64,000 nt of DNA from Citrus sinensis. Taxonomy: Eukaryota; Streptophyta; Magnoliopsida; Sapindales; Rutaceae. Below, piece after piece: positions 11,353-22,217 of the stretch (within the stretch, counting starts at the first letter, position 1; each line of letters begins with the position of its first letter). The stretch covers positions 2,108,001 to 2,172,000 of the forward strand of contig NC_068563.1 in NCBI RefSeq assembly GCF_022201045.2, in the 5' to 3' direction. Made by a program: the position numbers and the translations under genes. The notes beneath the pieces are model-generated. The model was given only the letters and a program-made list of their open reading frames with translations. It searched no databases and was not told where the DNA came from.

Positions 11353-12400
11353 ATGGCAAGGAGTTGTTATGCTACAGCTGCCAAGGAGACCTTACAAGTT
11401 ACCGCTCTCGATAGCCGATGGGATTCCAGGAATGGTCGCCAGGAGCCAGCTGAGACTTTGGAGGAGGTGGTGGTGAACCAAGATGATCTGAGCAGAACAA
11501 TAAAGATCGGATTCAGCTTGAGCCAGGCAATAAGGGACGGGCTGGTAAAGTGCTTACAGTCTCATGCAGATATATTTGTCTGGTCACATGAAGACATGCC
11601 AGGAATTGATCCCGGGATCACTTGCCATAAGTTAGCAATAAAAAAAGGAGCTAGGCCGGTGAGACTGAAAAGGAGGTGTTTTAACCAAGAGATGTACGAG
11701 ACCATAAATGTCGAGGTGGAAAAATTGTTACGAGCAGGTTTCATTAGGGAAGCCATATATCCGGAGTGGATTTCTAATGTGGTACTGGTAAAGAAGACAA
11801 ACAGAAAGTGGAGGATGTACTTGAATTTTACGGACCTCAATAAGGCATGCCTAAAAGATGGTTTCCCTTTGCCAAAGATAGATCAACTGGTTGACTCAAC
11901 GGCTGGCCACAGCCTGCTCAGTTTTATGGATGTATTTTTTGGATACAACCAAATACCCATAGAGAAGCAGGATGAGGAGAGCACGATATTTATCACCAAC
12001 ATAGGTTTATTTTGTTACAGGGTGATGCCATTCAGTTTAAAGATGTAGGAGCCACTTACCAGAGATTGGTAAATAAAATCTTTAAACTATTGATCAGACG
12101 CACAATGAAGGTGTACATGGATGACATGATTACAAAGTCCAAGAACTTAGCAGATCATGTGCAGCATTTAAAAGAAACCTTTGAGATGTTGAGGAAGTAT
12201 AGAATGAAACTTAATCCCGAGAAGTGTGCATTTGGGGTTTGCTCGGGTAAGTTCTTAGGATTCCTGGTGAGCCACCAAGGAATTGAGGCCAACCCAGAGA
12301 AAATACGGGCAGTAGTAAAGATGAAGTCTCCTCGAACAATCAAGGAGGTGTAGAGCCTCACGGGGAAGCTGGCAGCCTTAAACCGATTCATTTCAAGGGC
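11353..12400 (+). pseudogene. reverse transcriptase region of the Tat element
   Basis: The first part (11353-12048) shows FVWSHEDMPGIDP, RAGFIREAIYPEWISNVVLV, LNKACLKDGFPLPKID and SFMDVFFGYNQI, the conserved blocks of Ty3/gypsy RT including the first catalytic Asp. A stop at 12046-12048 and a frame change lead to the second part (12012-12353) with the YMDD catalytic box (12114-12125) and then KCAFGV, KFLGFLVS. A further stop lies at 12351-12353 before the connection domain. Catalytic residues are preserved although the frame is not, which fits decay after a recent active past. Confidence 0.9.
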
Positions 12401-12990
12401 CACGGATAACTGCCACCATTTCTTCCAAATTATGAGGAATGGAAGAAAAATGGAGTGGAAAATAGAATGTGAGGAGACGTTCAGGCAGCTGAAGGAATAT
12501 CGCGCTCGTGCCCCATTATTATTAACTCCAAGGGAGGGCAATGAGTTATACTTGTATTTGGCTGTCTCTAAGTGGATTACCAGTTCGGCGTTGGTCAGAG
12601 AGGATGAAGGAAATCAACATCCACTTTACTACACCAGCAAAGCCTTGGTGGACGCGGAGACTAGATATCCCGCGATGGAAAAATGGGCACTGGCCTTAAT
12701 AACAGCAATGCGTAAACTCATACCATACTTCTAAGCGCACCTAGTAATAGTAATAACGGATCAACCTCTTTGAAAAACACTCTTGAAACTGGATGCATTC
12801 GATGGCTTAGTTAAATGGTTAGTGGAACTGAGCGAGTTTGACATAACCTATCGACCTCGAAGAGCCATCAAATCACAAGCCTTGGCCGACTTTGTGGCAA
12901 AGTGCACAGAGCTTGATGAAGGGGTTTATGAGGGACGACCAGCCGAAAAAGAAAGGCCAGAAGGAGTGTGGTTGATAATGGTTTGATGGG
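12401..12990 (+). pseudogene. RNase H region of the Tat element
   Basis: After RT, 12432-12734 reads through a tether and RNase H-like core (LYLYLAVSKWITSSALVRED, then PLYYTSKALVDAETRYPAME), the usual gypsy RNase H order. Stops occur at 12732 and near 12771. The following piece (12783-12986) has LVKWLVELSEFDITYRPR and then QALADFVAKC, the conserved link before the second RNase H of Tat elements. Confidence 0.88.
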
Positions 12991-13360
12991 TCACACGGTG
13001 AGCAAGAATCTGGAGCAGGGGTGGTGATACAGAGTCCAGAGGGTGCCGAGATCTCCTACGTAGTGAAGTTTGAGTTTTAACTCATGAATAACCAGGCGGA
13101 GTACGAAGCCTTCATTACTGGGCTTAGGCTGGCGCATGCATTACGAGCAGAAAGGGTCGAGATTCGAGCAGACTCTCAGCTCGTCTGTAATCAACTTAAT
13201 GAGAATTTTCAGGCAAGAGGTGAAAAGATTGAGCTTTATTTGAAGAAGGCAAAACAGATGATTGGGCTATTCCGAGAGGTTGAAGTAAAGCAGATAGCCA
13301 GGATAGAAAACTATCGAGCAGATATGCTAGTCAGGATGGCTGCAGCTGCAGATCCAAAGT
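12991..13360 (+). pseudogene. second (archaeal-type) RNase H domain of the Tat element
   Basis: 13084-13467 reads NNQAEYEAFITGLRLAHAL, then VEIRADSQLVCNQLN. The E-Y-E-A and D-S-Q-L-V blocks are the catalytic Glu and Asp motifs of the additional archaeal-type RNase H found in the Tat lineage. The upstream part with the first Asp (near 12987-13078) is out of frame with an early stop. Presence of this second domain is the main reason for placing the element in Tat. Confidence 0.85.
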
Positions 13361-13559
13361 TGCCCAAGTCAATCCCACTGGAAGTGAGAACTTCGTCAAG
13401 CATTGAGGCAAAAGCAGAAGTAATGGGGGTGGACACTGAAAGATCCTGCATAAATCTGATTCTCTAATATATCTGTGATGGCACCTTACCAGTGGACAGA
13501 AAGCAAGCAAGGAGGTTGAAATGTTGAGCAGCTAGAGATACGTTGCTCGATGGGGTACT

Positions 13560-14616
13560 TTACTACTGGGGGTTCACCTTACCCTCCTGAAATGCTTAGA
13601 TGACAAGGAAGCAAATTATGTGCTACGGAAACTACATGAGGGAATATATGGCAATCATTCGGGAGCAAGGATTTTGGCGTTCAAGGCACTGCGATAGGGA
13701 TATTTTGGCCAACCATGCACCAAAATGCAAATGAGATGCCATAAATTACAAAGTCTGCCAAAGTTTCTAAGATGTCTTTGCTCAGCTTCTAGAAAAGCTG
13801 ACTGTTATGTCATCTCCTTGGCCTTTTACACAATGGGGGATCGACCTAATTGGTCTCTTGCCCAAAGGACAATGAGCCGCCACGTATGCAATCGTGGCTA
13901 TAGACTACTTCACGAAGTGGGTAGAAGTTGACGCTCTAAGCTAGATCACGGAGAAGAAGACGACCGATTTCATTTGGAAGAACATCATTTGAAAATACAG
14001 AATCCACTGCGCAATCATAACAGATAATGGAAGACAATTTGACAACCATAATTTCATAGAGTTTTGCCAAAATTTGAGTGTTGAATTGAAGTTGTGCTCT
14101 CCAGTATATCCCCAGGCAAAAGGACAGGTAAAGGCAGCCAACAAATTCATAGAGAGAAAGGCCTACCGGACAACACACAAAACCGCAACTGGAGAAACCC
14201 CATTCGCCTTAGCCTTTGGTCATGAGGCCGTGGTCCTAACAGATATCGAAGTGGGAACACATCGAACATAATATTTCAGTGAGGAGCAGAATGACGAGCA
14301 AATATGTATAAACCTAGATCTGCTGGAGGAGAAAAGAGAAAAAGCCTTGCAGAAGGTAGCTCGGTGTCAGTAGAGGATAATGGGCTACTATAACCAAAAT
14401 GTGCGCATAAGGCAATTCTGAGCCGGGGATTGGGTGCTCAGAAAGGAGAATCAGAACACGCGATATCCAAACCAGGGCGTTTTTGGCCCGAACTGGGAAG
14501 GCCCGTACAGGGTAATACTAACAACTGGCCCGGGAGCCTATAAGCTGGCCTACCCATATGGATGGGAGGTGAAGAGATCATGGAACGCCGAACACTTGAA
14601 GAAATATTTCCAGTAA
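13560..14616 (+). pseudogene. integrase region of the Tat element, catalytic Glu lost
   Basis: The zinc-binding N-terminus is shifted and damaged (about 13620-13800). The core reads WGIDLIGLLP (first Asp) near 13840, IITDNGRQFD (second Asp) near 14017, and GQVKAANKF near 14130, where related elements have GQ.EA.NK. The third catalytic residue, Glu, is therefore Lys here. The C-terminal part (14434-14616) reads FGPNWEGPYRVI and GAYKLAY and ends WNAEHLKKYF. No chromodomain follows, as expected for Tat. Several stops interrupt the core. Confidence 0.9.
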
Positions 14617-14767
14617 GCAAAGTACTTTGTGAAAATTTTCTCGTTAAGTTATCCTTGCTAGATGTAGTAAGGAGTTGTTGCATGTGTATGTGTTCTATTC
14701 ATTTTAACCCGCCAAATGTTCAATAGAGATGAATTATGTTAACAGATGTCTTGTTAAAACGATTTTA

Positions 14768-15297
14768 AGGTAAAAGAGTTGCCTAAACCTGCTCAGTCAC
14801 TTGAGGACGAGCAGGCAAATTTTCAAATTCCATTAAGGCTAAAGAGTTGCCTAATCCTGCTGAGTCGCTTGAGGACGAGCAGACAAAATCAACAAATTTT
14901 GTTAAGGCAAAGATGTGTCTATTCCTGCTCAGTCGCTTGAGGACGAGAGGCAAAATCAACAAATTTCGTTAAGGCAAAGATGTGCCCATTCCTGCTCATT
15001 CGCTTGAGGACGAGTAGGCAAAATCAACAAATTTAGTTAAAGCCAAGATGTGCATATTCCTAGTCAGTCACTTGAGGACGAGCAGACAAAATCTATAAAT
15101 TTTGTTAAGGCAAAGAGGTGTCTATTCCTGCTCAATCACTTGAGGACAAGTAGGCAAAATTTATAAATTTCATTAAGGCAAAAAGGTGTCTAATCATGCT
15201 CAGTCGCTTGAAGACGAGCAAGCAAAATTTACAAATTACTTTAAGGCAAAAATTTGCCCAAACCCACTCAGTCGTCTGAGGACGGGTAAATAAAATC
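14768..15297 (+). repeat. tandem repeat, eight diverged copies of about 68 bp
   Basis: The unit contains CCTGCTCAGTCGCTTGAGGA followed by CGAGCAGGCAAAAT and TTAAGGCAAAGA. Copies of the GAGGACGAG core lie near 14800, 14870, 14935, 15005, 15072, 15140, 15207 and 15278, spaced about 64-71 bp. It lies between the integrase end and the antisense ORF. Tandem repeats in this untranslated region are known from other Tat and Athila-like elements and can seed satellite DNA. Confidence 0.92.
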
Positions 15298-15524
15298 CTA
15301 AAACCTACTTTATGGTTATACCACGAGCTGACAGAAGCTCAGGGAAAATTTCTAAGGCAATCCATAAGGAAAAGACTAGCAGGGAAACAATTAGAAAGCA
15401 TCAAAAGTTTATAAAGTTCCAACGTTTGTAACCAAGCAGAAAGTTTATGATTTACATAGAGATTAAAGTTTATAGGTCCTGAGTAGAAGGTTCAATAACT
15501 TCAACGGAATGGGGATATACAATC

Positions 15525-17512
15525 TCAGGCAAAGAAAGACCAACGACTTTTAAGGGAGCAACCTCCTGACCTGCGCCTAAAGCTTAGTCCCTCTGCCTCC
15601 TTCTCCTGCTCCCCACTCGAATGAGCCTCTTCTTGGCCCTTGTCCCTCTGACCCTGCTCAGCCATATACTCCTGCACGCCTGCCTCCAGCTTGTTCATGT
15701 TCAGCTCTGGATATTCTTTCTTGAGCACGAACATGATGTATTTATAGCAAAAAGCAAGCCATAATCATACTTCGCGTCCAGTCGGTCGACCACATCAGCG
15801 GACTTACCCTTTAACTCAGCTACCAACATGTCCAAGGACTTGATTTGTTCTTTGTATGTCATCTTCTGAGTGTCTTGTTCGCTTTGAGTAGCCTCGAGAT
15901 TAGACTTTAGGTCAGCCAACTCATTCTCAAGCTGAGAAGACTTGGACTCAGCAGAGCAACTTTCTCTTCTAGGTCCATGACCTGCCTGTGCAGCTTGAGC
16001 ATCTTCTCCTTAGAGCGGTCAGCAGATTCAACATTTTTCCTTAAGTCCTGAATCTCCGCCTATTGCTTCCTCTCATGAGGCACGGTCCTGAGCTTGTAGC
16101 AAACGTAAAAGCAACCCTTTGGAGGAAGCCTCCCAGCTCGCCAAGATTCATGCTCTCAACATCTTTTACCAGTTTGGGCCCCACTGATTTGGTGTGTTCC
16201 CTCTAGTATGAGGCCAAATGATCACCTCGGTCACGAGGCAGGGGCGATGAAGTTTGATATCTGGATTGAGCGCTGCCCCCAGGACTCTTTTCGCAAAGTT
16301 TCTCTCTGCTATTCTTTCGGGTCGAATGAGGGGGCAAAGCAGGAGCAGGGGTTTTGGAATGACCAGTATTGCTTTTCTTCTGTGGAGAGGGAGCGTTGTT
16401 AGATTCGCCCGACGCCCGAGTACGTTTCCTTGACATGGCGCTGAGGATCTTATTATCCATCCCAGCAGTTACGTCAACTAGACGGGATTCGACGAAACTT
16501 GTTGGCGATAAGAGATCCTGGCAGTTGGAGGCATTAACTAGAGTAGTTTCGATTTCGACCTTGAGCAGCGGCTCGTTGTCGAGTTTGCTGACCAGGCCCC
16601 ACGAGTCTAAAAACATAGACAAGGTTAAAGGAACAGATAAGTGACGACTAGAGACGTGAAGCATAAAGAAAAATAAACGACCTGGGGTGACAAAACGCGT
16701 GGGAAAGTGAATATCACCACTAAGCGACTGAATTGCTGGGCACCAGTTTCCCCCAACAAAGAAGAATTTGTTCTTCTAATTTTTACATGAGGAGGCAAAT
16801 ACCAGTCCGCCTCTTTTGGATTGCTCCTCAGTTGATACAACTTTTTTATTTCTAAAAGGGAGGGTTCCCCGAGCTGACACATTTCCCACAACACGAACAA
16901 GCTCGAGAATACCCTTCACCCATTCGGATGAAGCTGACCAGGAGCCAAATGCATGCCACCCAAAATCTGGACAAAATAAGGTTGAAGGGGCAATCTAGCT
17001 CCTAATTTGAAGCTCTCCAAATGCAAAGTTACATAGCCTCTAGGAGGTCGACTGGGAACATCACATTTCTCGGGGATGGTAAGGAGAACGTCGTTAGGGA
17101 TTTTATAAAGGGTTCTCAGTTTAAGTAGGTCAGTATGGGTGGTGGCACACTTGAGGTAATCAATGGGGTAGGAATCGGCTTCCATCCTATGACCGATATT
17201 TCTTTTCTTGGCTAGTTGGCTTGGCTCGGACCTACTCTCTTCATTGCCACCCTCTTCTCCAGGGATTTCAGCCCCGTCAGAACAACGATTCTCACCAGAA
17301 CCCGATGCTTGCCCACCGCGGTTCCCACTGGGTTCGCAGCTGGAAGGTGGCGAGATAACTTCTGGTCGTGGGTATCTAAGAGTGTCCTTGCTAGAGGAAT
17401 GACCTATGATACTGGAAGGGATTTAGAGATCAGTGGCTCTCAACAAATTGGGGTATGAATTTATTTCCTCATCACTCTCAACTGCGATTATTTTTCCCTT
17501 TCGTCTCGACAT
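15525..17512 (-). pseudogene. antisense additional ORF of the Tat element (broken)
   Basis: Read on the minus strand from a possible ATG at 17512 (MSRRKGKII), this region encodes a protein opposite to gag-pol. Conserved pieces occur in order: RPPRGYVTLHLESFKLGARL and LGGMHLAPGQLHPNG (17185-16916), FVLWEMCQLGEP and LYQLRSNPKEADWY (16900-16750), a basic Ser/Pro-rich linker (16450-16210), then a coiled-coil-like Glu/Lys-rich C-terminus (15919-15525). The segments lie in different frames, so at least three frameshifts or stops have broken it. Plant genomes contain many such retrotransposon-linked ORFs annotated as putative plant transposon protein; Grande gene 23 is a known antisense ORF in the same position. 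Function is unknown. Confidence is high that it was coding, lower for the exact ends. Confidence 0.78.
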
Positions 17513-18099
17513 AGTGGAGTTTAAAGAGAAAAGTACAATAAATCCAAGCACCAGAGCACGAAAGAACAGTATAAAACCCATGCAACAACAACCAAAGAAG
17601 AGGTTAAGGGCGATACCTGGGATAAATCAGCGTTGGTGGTGTCGCTGTGACAGTAAGAGGGCCAAGCAAAAGGAAATCTCTGGCGTAGGAAATGCGTTTG
17701 AGTTTAGAAAAAGAGTTAGTTCACGATAGAATGACGGAAAGTTGAACGCAGTAAAATCGTCGAATTAGGGATTTAACGCAGGAGAGAGTAAATAAGCGTT
17801 TAAGTTACGCAGGTGTCAGTTCAATCGCCGCATATCGAGGGCATATAAACCGCCATTTCAAATTTCAAAAGCAGAGTGTAGAAAGTGCCATGTCATCGAC
17901 ATTTAAGGCGACTGATAAGAAGCCAGGCCGGGCGTCTATGTGGAGATACTAACGTATATCTAAGCCCTGACTAGAAATCGTCTAAATGGGGTGTGTCATC
18001 TCAACTCCGTCGTAACAAAGCCATACCTGGGTAGTTGAACCCAAATGCGGCCAGATTCGAATTCTAATTTCCAGTCTTAACTCGTTTCACTCGCACTAC

Positions 18100-18117
18100 T
18101 AGAAACCGAGGGACTGG
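18100..18117 (+). other. likely polypurine tract region of the Tat element
   Basis: AGAAACCGAGGGACTGG directly precedes a TG start at 18118. It is purine-rich and in the position from which plus-strand DNA synthesis starts in LTR elements. It suggests that the 3' LTR originally began at 18118 rather than 18141. Confidence 0.5.
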
Positions 18118-18857
18118 TGTTTGGGTAGTAAAAAGGCACGTGTTTGGGTATTAAAAAGGCACCAGTTGGACATGTCCCTATTCCTAGTCGGGGACGAATC
18201 TCCTTGGTTAGATGATGTGAGCAGATTCATGGTGGTGTATTCTCCATGGGGCACGTGACGACCGACCAGAAACTTGTCATTCAAAGAGAGGGCACGATCT
18301 TACGACAGCGTGACAGTTTCGCCACGCCCTAAACCGCTGGGGAGAACACGACGCCTCACATTTGCCAACGTTGATTGTTGAGACCCATGATGACCCTTGA
18401 TCGCCTGAGTATTACGGGGCGTAAGAAATGTTATAGGGACACGAAGTGATCGCCTATAAAATCTGGGAAAATCGATTGAGAATAGGAGACATACAAAAAA
18501 AAAATAAGAGGGGGGGAAATTCTGCCAAATTGGCATCAGCATTTAACTTCATAAAAACCTCTAAGGCACCTTTCTTTGATTAAATTGTTGTTAGTTTGCA
18601 CAACCCTAAATTATACAATTTTTCCGAAAACCCTGCATTTTGACTTAAGCATCAGAGGGTTTTCGCCGAAAAAATCATCGGCGCCTCTTATTTATTTCTG
18701 TGAGCACAGGTCAGGAAGGAGGAAGAAGGGTGATTTGAGTTTCAGGAGTTTGTGTAATTGCAGAAGCTGGTGGAGTGCAGTGTTTTCATTATAATCAGCA
18801 CAATCGTTGGTGAGCCAATCTGGTCGAGCAAAGGTTGACCAGATTTCAGCATCAACA
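18118..18857 (+). repeat. 3' LTR of the Tat element
   Basis: Ends ..TTCAGCATCAACA like the 5' LTR and is followed by GTATG. Its first 46 bases are a 23-bp tandem duplication (TGTTTGGGTAGTAAAAAGGC at 18118, TGTTTGGGTATTAAAAAGGC at 18141), absent from the 5' LTR. Counted from 18141 the LTR is 717 bp, from 18118 it is 740 bp. TATA box at 18455-18461. It carries one copy of the 55-bp unit that is triplicated in the 5' LTR. Confidence 0.9.
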
Positions 18858-18862
18858 GTATG
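18858..18862. repeat. 3' target site duplication GTATG of the Tat element
   Basis: Identical to 8134-8138 and directly after the 3' LTR. Confidence 0.9.
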
Positions 18863-19560
18863 TTTTACTGACACTAAATTTTAGTGTCAAGAACCTGGGG
18901 GCCAATAACGAATTGTCACTAAATTTTTGGAGTCAATAATTCCATGTTACTATAGTATCAAATGATTGTTGATACAAAAAAAAAATCCAAACAATGATCC
19001 TAGCTATAGTATCAAACAAATGTTAATACAAAGGCATCATAAAAATAACTATACTATGGTATCACCATTTATTTGAGAAAAATTTTTAAAAAAATTGAAA
19101 ATTTGCAATCGCGTTTGAGTTGAAATCTCCATTGAATAATATGAAAAGTTATTACATTATTTAGAACTACACTAACATTGAAGCATAAAGCCGAGACATT
19201 AATGTATCAAACTCAAAAAAAAGAGGCGAAAATCTACCACATGAAAACTAGTAAACTGCCCATATCAATCATCAAAATTAGAAGTCTTTATTTCTATAAT
19301 CTTGCTTAATCTTGAAAACCTATTCAAAAAAAAGTCATTTCCTTGGTACATTATAGCCTCCAATAAAAAGAAGCTCCTAAAACAAAGTAGAGCACCAAAG
19401 GTATGAAAGTATGAATTAACAATAAGAAAGCATGCATCATGGATAAGTTTACGAGCATATTAGGACACCCATTTTGCATGAACAGCATCAGTGAGTTTGC
19501 CCTGCAAAATATGAAATCAATATTAATATTCAAGTAAAACTGATAAAAATGGATGATTGC
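18863..19560. other. CACTA-like subterminal DNA and spacer
   Basis: Contains several short direct and inverted copies of ACACTAAATTTTAGTGTCA- and TATAGTATCAAA-like motifs up to about 19075, which fits subterminal repeats of a CACTA element interrupted at 8133. The rest, to the start of the GH3 pseudogene, is AT-rich with no gene. Confidence 0.4.
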
Positions 19561-19589
19561 AAAAATTCAACTAGCAATATAGGCTTAAG

Positions 19590-21600
19590 GTCTCTAGTTG
19601 TTGCAAGCATTATATTGCTTATGATGCTGACAATTAGAAAGGTGTTGATCGATTTCGTTTGGTGCAAAGGTATTATTATTTGTTACATTTATCATAATTT
19701 GTAAATCTAATTAGTGTGACGCATCATGTTATATGTCTGATACGTTATGTTATCATAATTAAGTTTTGGGTTATTGCAGGTAACAAAGCAAGACTTAGAA
19801 GATATGTATCAGCCACCATTTAAGAGCTGTGTAAAGGAGGCACATGTCAGTAGTGTGATATGCTCGTACAACAGAGTAATTGGAATTCCAACATGTGCTG
19901 ATCCAGATCTGCTCAAAGGAGTTATCAAAAGCCAATGGGGTCTTGATTGGTATATACTTAACATATGATCCAAATTCAAGCTCATATGCATACCACTTGT
20001 GCCTAATTGTGCTTTTATTGTTTGCATTTGGCAGATACATAATGTCAGATTGCGACTCTATTCATGTCTATTACAATGCCATATATTATTGCATCCAAAT
20101 AAATGCTAACATTGAGTTTAATTTATAGTCATGATTTCATTTATACATAATATCTTCATATGATTTTGTCACACAGGTTTAAACATGAATTGTGAGGATT
20201 TTTTGGGAAAGTATACAGAGAATACAGTTTAATTGAGCAAGGTTGAAGAATATGAGGTTAGGCTTCTTTGACGGGGATCCCAAATCACAGCCATTGGGGA
20301 ATTTAGGACCGTCCGATGTACATACAGATGATCATAAGTCCTTGGCTCTTGATGCAGCGAAGCAAGGAATAGATTCGCTAGATAACAAGGGAGCTCTTCC
20401 TTTATCTTCAAATAACACTAAGAACTTAGCTGTTATAGGATCGAATGCTAATGCCACGAATGTGATGATAAGCAACTATGCCAGCAAAACTTGTGGCTAT
20501 ACTAATCCCTTACAGGGCCTACAAAAGTATGTGCCTGCACTGACATATGAACCAGGTCGTAGCAACGTGAAATGCAGAGACGACTTCTTATAGAACAGGC
20601 AGCTAAGGCTGCAGGCACGGCTGATGTTGTTGTCATGGTTGTGGGCCTTGATCAGTCTATAGAAGCAGAAGGGCTTGATAAAGAGAACTTGACTTTACAT
20701 GGATATCAAGAAAAGCTGGTGATGGAAGTAGCTAATGCTACAAAAGGAACAATGATTCTTGTTGTTATGGCTGCTGGCAATGTTGATGTCTCCTTTTGCA
20801 AAGACCAATAGCAAAATTGAAGGGATATTGTGGGTAGGATATCCAGGACAAGCTGGTGGAGATGCTATAGCTCAAATCATCTTTGGAGACTATAATCCAG
20901 GTAATTTTTTAACCTATGATCAGCTTAAGCTTTTGTACAAGAAGTTGAGGTTAATTGCTTAAATAACATTTAACTGTCAATTGGAAGGTTTCCATTTACA
21001 TGATATCCGCAACAATATGTAGAGCAATTGCCAACGACAGAGATGAACATGAGAGCCAATGCCACAGCTGATCTCCCTGGAAGAACCTACAGGTTTTACT
21101 CGGGCAAAATCATCTAACCATTTTGCCCACGGACTCAAGTACTCATCGTTTTCCAAGATCATTATCTCGGCTCCTTCCACAGTACTCATCAAACCAAATG
21201 CAAACAACATTTACTCTTCTAATGATCAAGCAATTGATGTCACCATAGTAAAATGCAAAGATTTGCAATTTGATGTTGTCATTAGTGTCAAGAACAGCAG
21301 GCCAAGGGGCCGTTCTCATGTTGTGCTAATGTTTTCGAAGCCACCAAGTGCATCAGTAGCCGGTGCCCCAAATGTGCAGCTAGTTGGGTTCGAAAGAGTG
21401 GATGTGAAGAGGGGCAAAATCAAGAATGTGACAGTAAGGTTTGATGTGTGCAAAGGGCTTATATCTTTATGGATACTGATGGAAAAGGAAGCCGGTCATA
21501 GGGCAGCATATTCTTATTGTTGTATCTCCTAATAAGCGCCAAGTGAGGCACCGTCTCACTGTTAGGCTGCTAAAGGTACAAGTGAAAGAGAGTTAGCATT
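19590..21600 (+). pseudogene. beta-D-xylosidase (GH3) pseudogene, 5' truncated
   Basis: Fragments match plant apoplastic beta-D-xylosidases of the BXL/XYL family (GH3) from the middle to the C-terminus. In order: KHYIAYDADN then a stop where the family has Trp, and KGVDRFR (19600-19660); [20 protein letters not shown] and [10 protein letters not shown] (19780-19950); IMSDCDSI with the GH3 nucleophile Asp (20040); [19 protein letters not shown] and [10 protein letters not shown] (20270-20590); [18 protein letters not shown] and [20 protein letters not shown] (20600-20900); then SFSKIIISAPSTVLIKPN and a C-terminal fibronectin III-like part to about 21530. Stops and frameshifts occur at 20591, near 20808 and near 21000, and the N-terminal third of the enzyme is missing. 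Intact relatives trim xylan or arabinan in the cell wall. The loss of the 5' end coincides with the transposon block to its left. Confidence 0.9.
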
Positions 21601-22217
21601 CGTGTAGTTTCAGCTCCACCATTACAAACAATACTAATATTAGCCACCCATATATTTGAGGCGTAGTATTATGTAATAGAAGTTACAGTTTCATATTTTC
21701 TTAATTTTTTAGGAAATAGAAAATATCCATTCTAAACTAGAGACCTGTTTAATAAAAGTAAAAACTTATATTTTTATACAATAAACATTTTAGAAATAAT
21801 TATGGAACGAGACAAAAGTACCTCAATTTTCAACAATAGGTCGATTCATGCATCACCACCATCAATTCAACAGACAACACCATAGGATCTGTAGTAACGG
21901 TTTTCAACTGCCTATTTGATGTCCAGCATCGCAGTTTTCGTGAAGCTTATTGGTTTCTTGTAATTGATATTGCTGTAATTCAAGAGAACAAACCGGAGAT
22001 GATCAAGAATCAAGAACCACGTATCCTTACGAAAAAAAAAATTGTTGTGCGAACAATTCTAACTGTAATTAATTCATAGCCCATAAACAACCCATTTTCC
22101 TTTCTGCAAAAACTATTTCTTGCGCTTTCTTGATCTGAAACACTCAATTCTCCTTGTTTTTTTTTTTACTATTAAACAAGAAAATGATGGGCTAAGTTTC
22201 TTTTCTTTTTAAAGAGT
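21601..22217. other. intergenic spacer and 5' leader of the DUF936 gene
   Basis: No gene. The last 150 bases before 22218 are pyrimidine-rich and likely part of the 5' UTR. I cannot assign a TATA box with confidence. Confidence 0.5.

Larger units (their letters stand above)
8139..18857 (+). mobile_element. Ty3/gypsy LTR retrotransposon, Tat-like, full length but defective
   Basis: Element of about 10.7 kb with LTRs at both ends, a primer binding site, gag, protease, RT, RNase H, a second RNase H-like domain and integrase in the Ty3/gypsy order, then a long 3' region with a tandem repeat and an antisense ORF. A second RNase H domain and an antisense extra ORF are known traits of the Tat lineage (Retand, Grande, Ogre relatives). 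The coding region is cut by many stops and frameshifts, and the two LTRs differ by substitutions and several indels. The insertion is therefore old and cannot encode a working polyprotein. It inserted into CACTA-like DNA beside the GH3 pseudogene. Confidence 0.93.

Noticed and set aside
14000-14300. Chromodomain after the integrase
   Set aside because: The sequence after the integrase C-terminus has no chromodomain signature, as expected for Tat elements.
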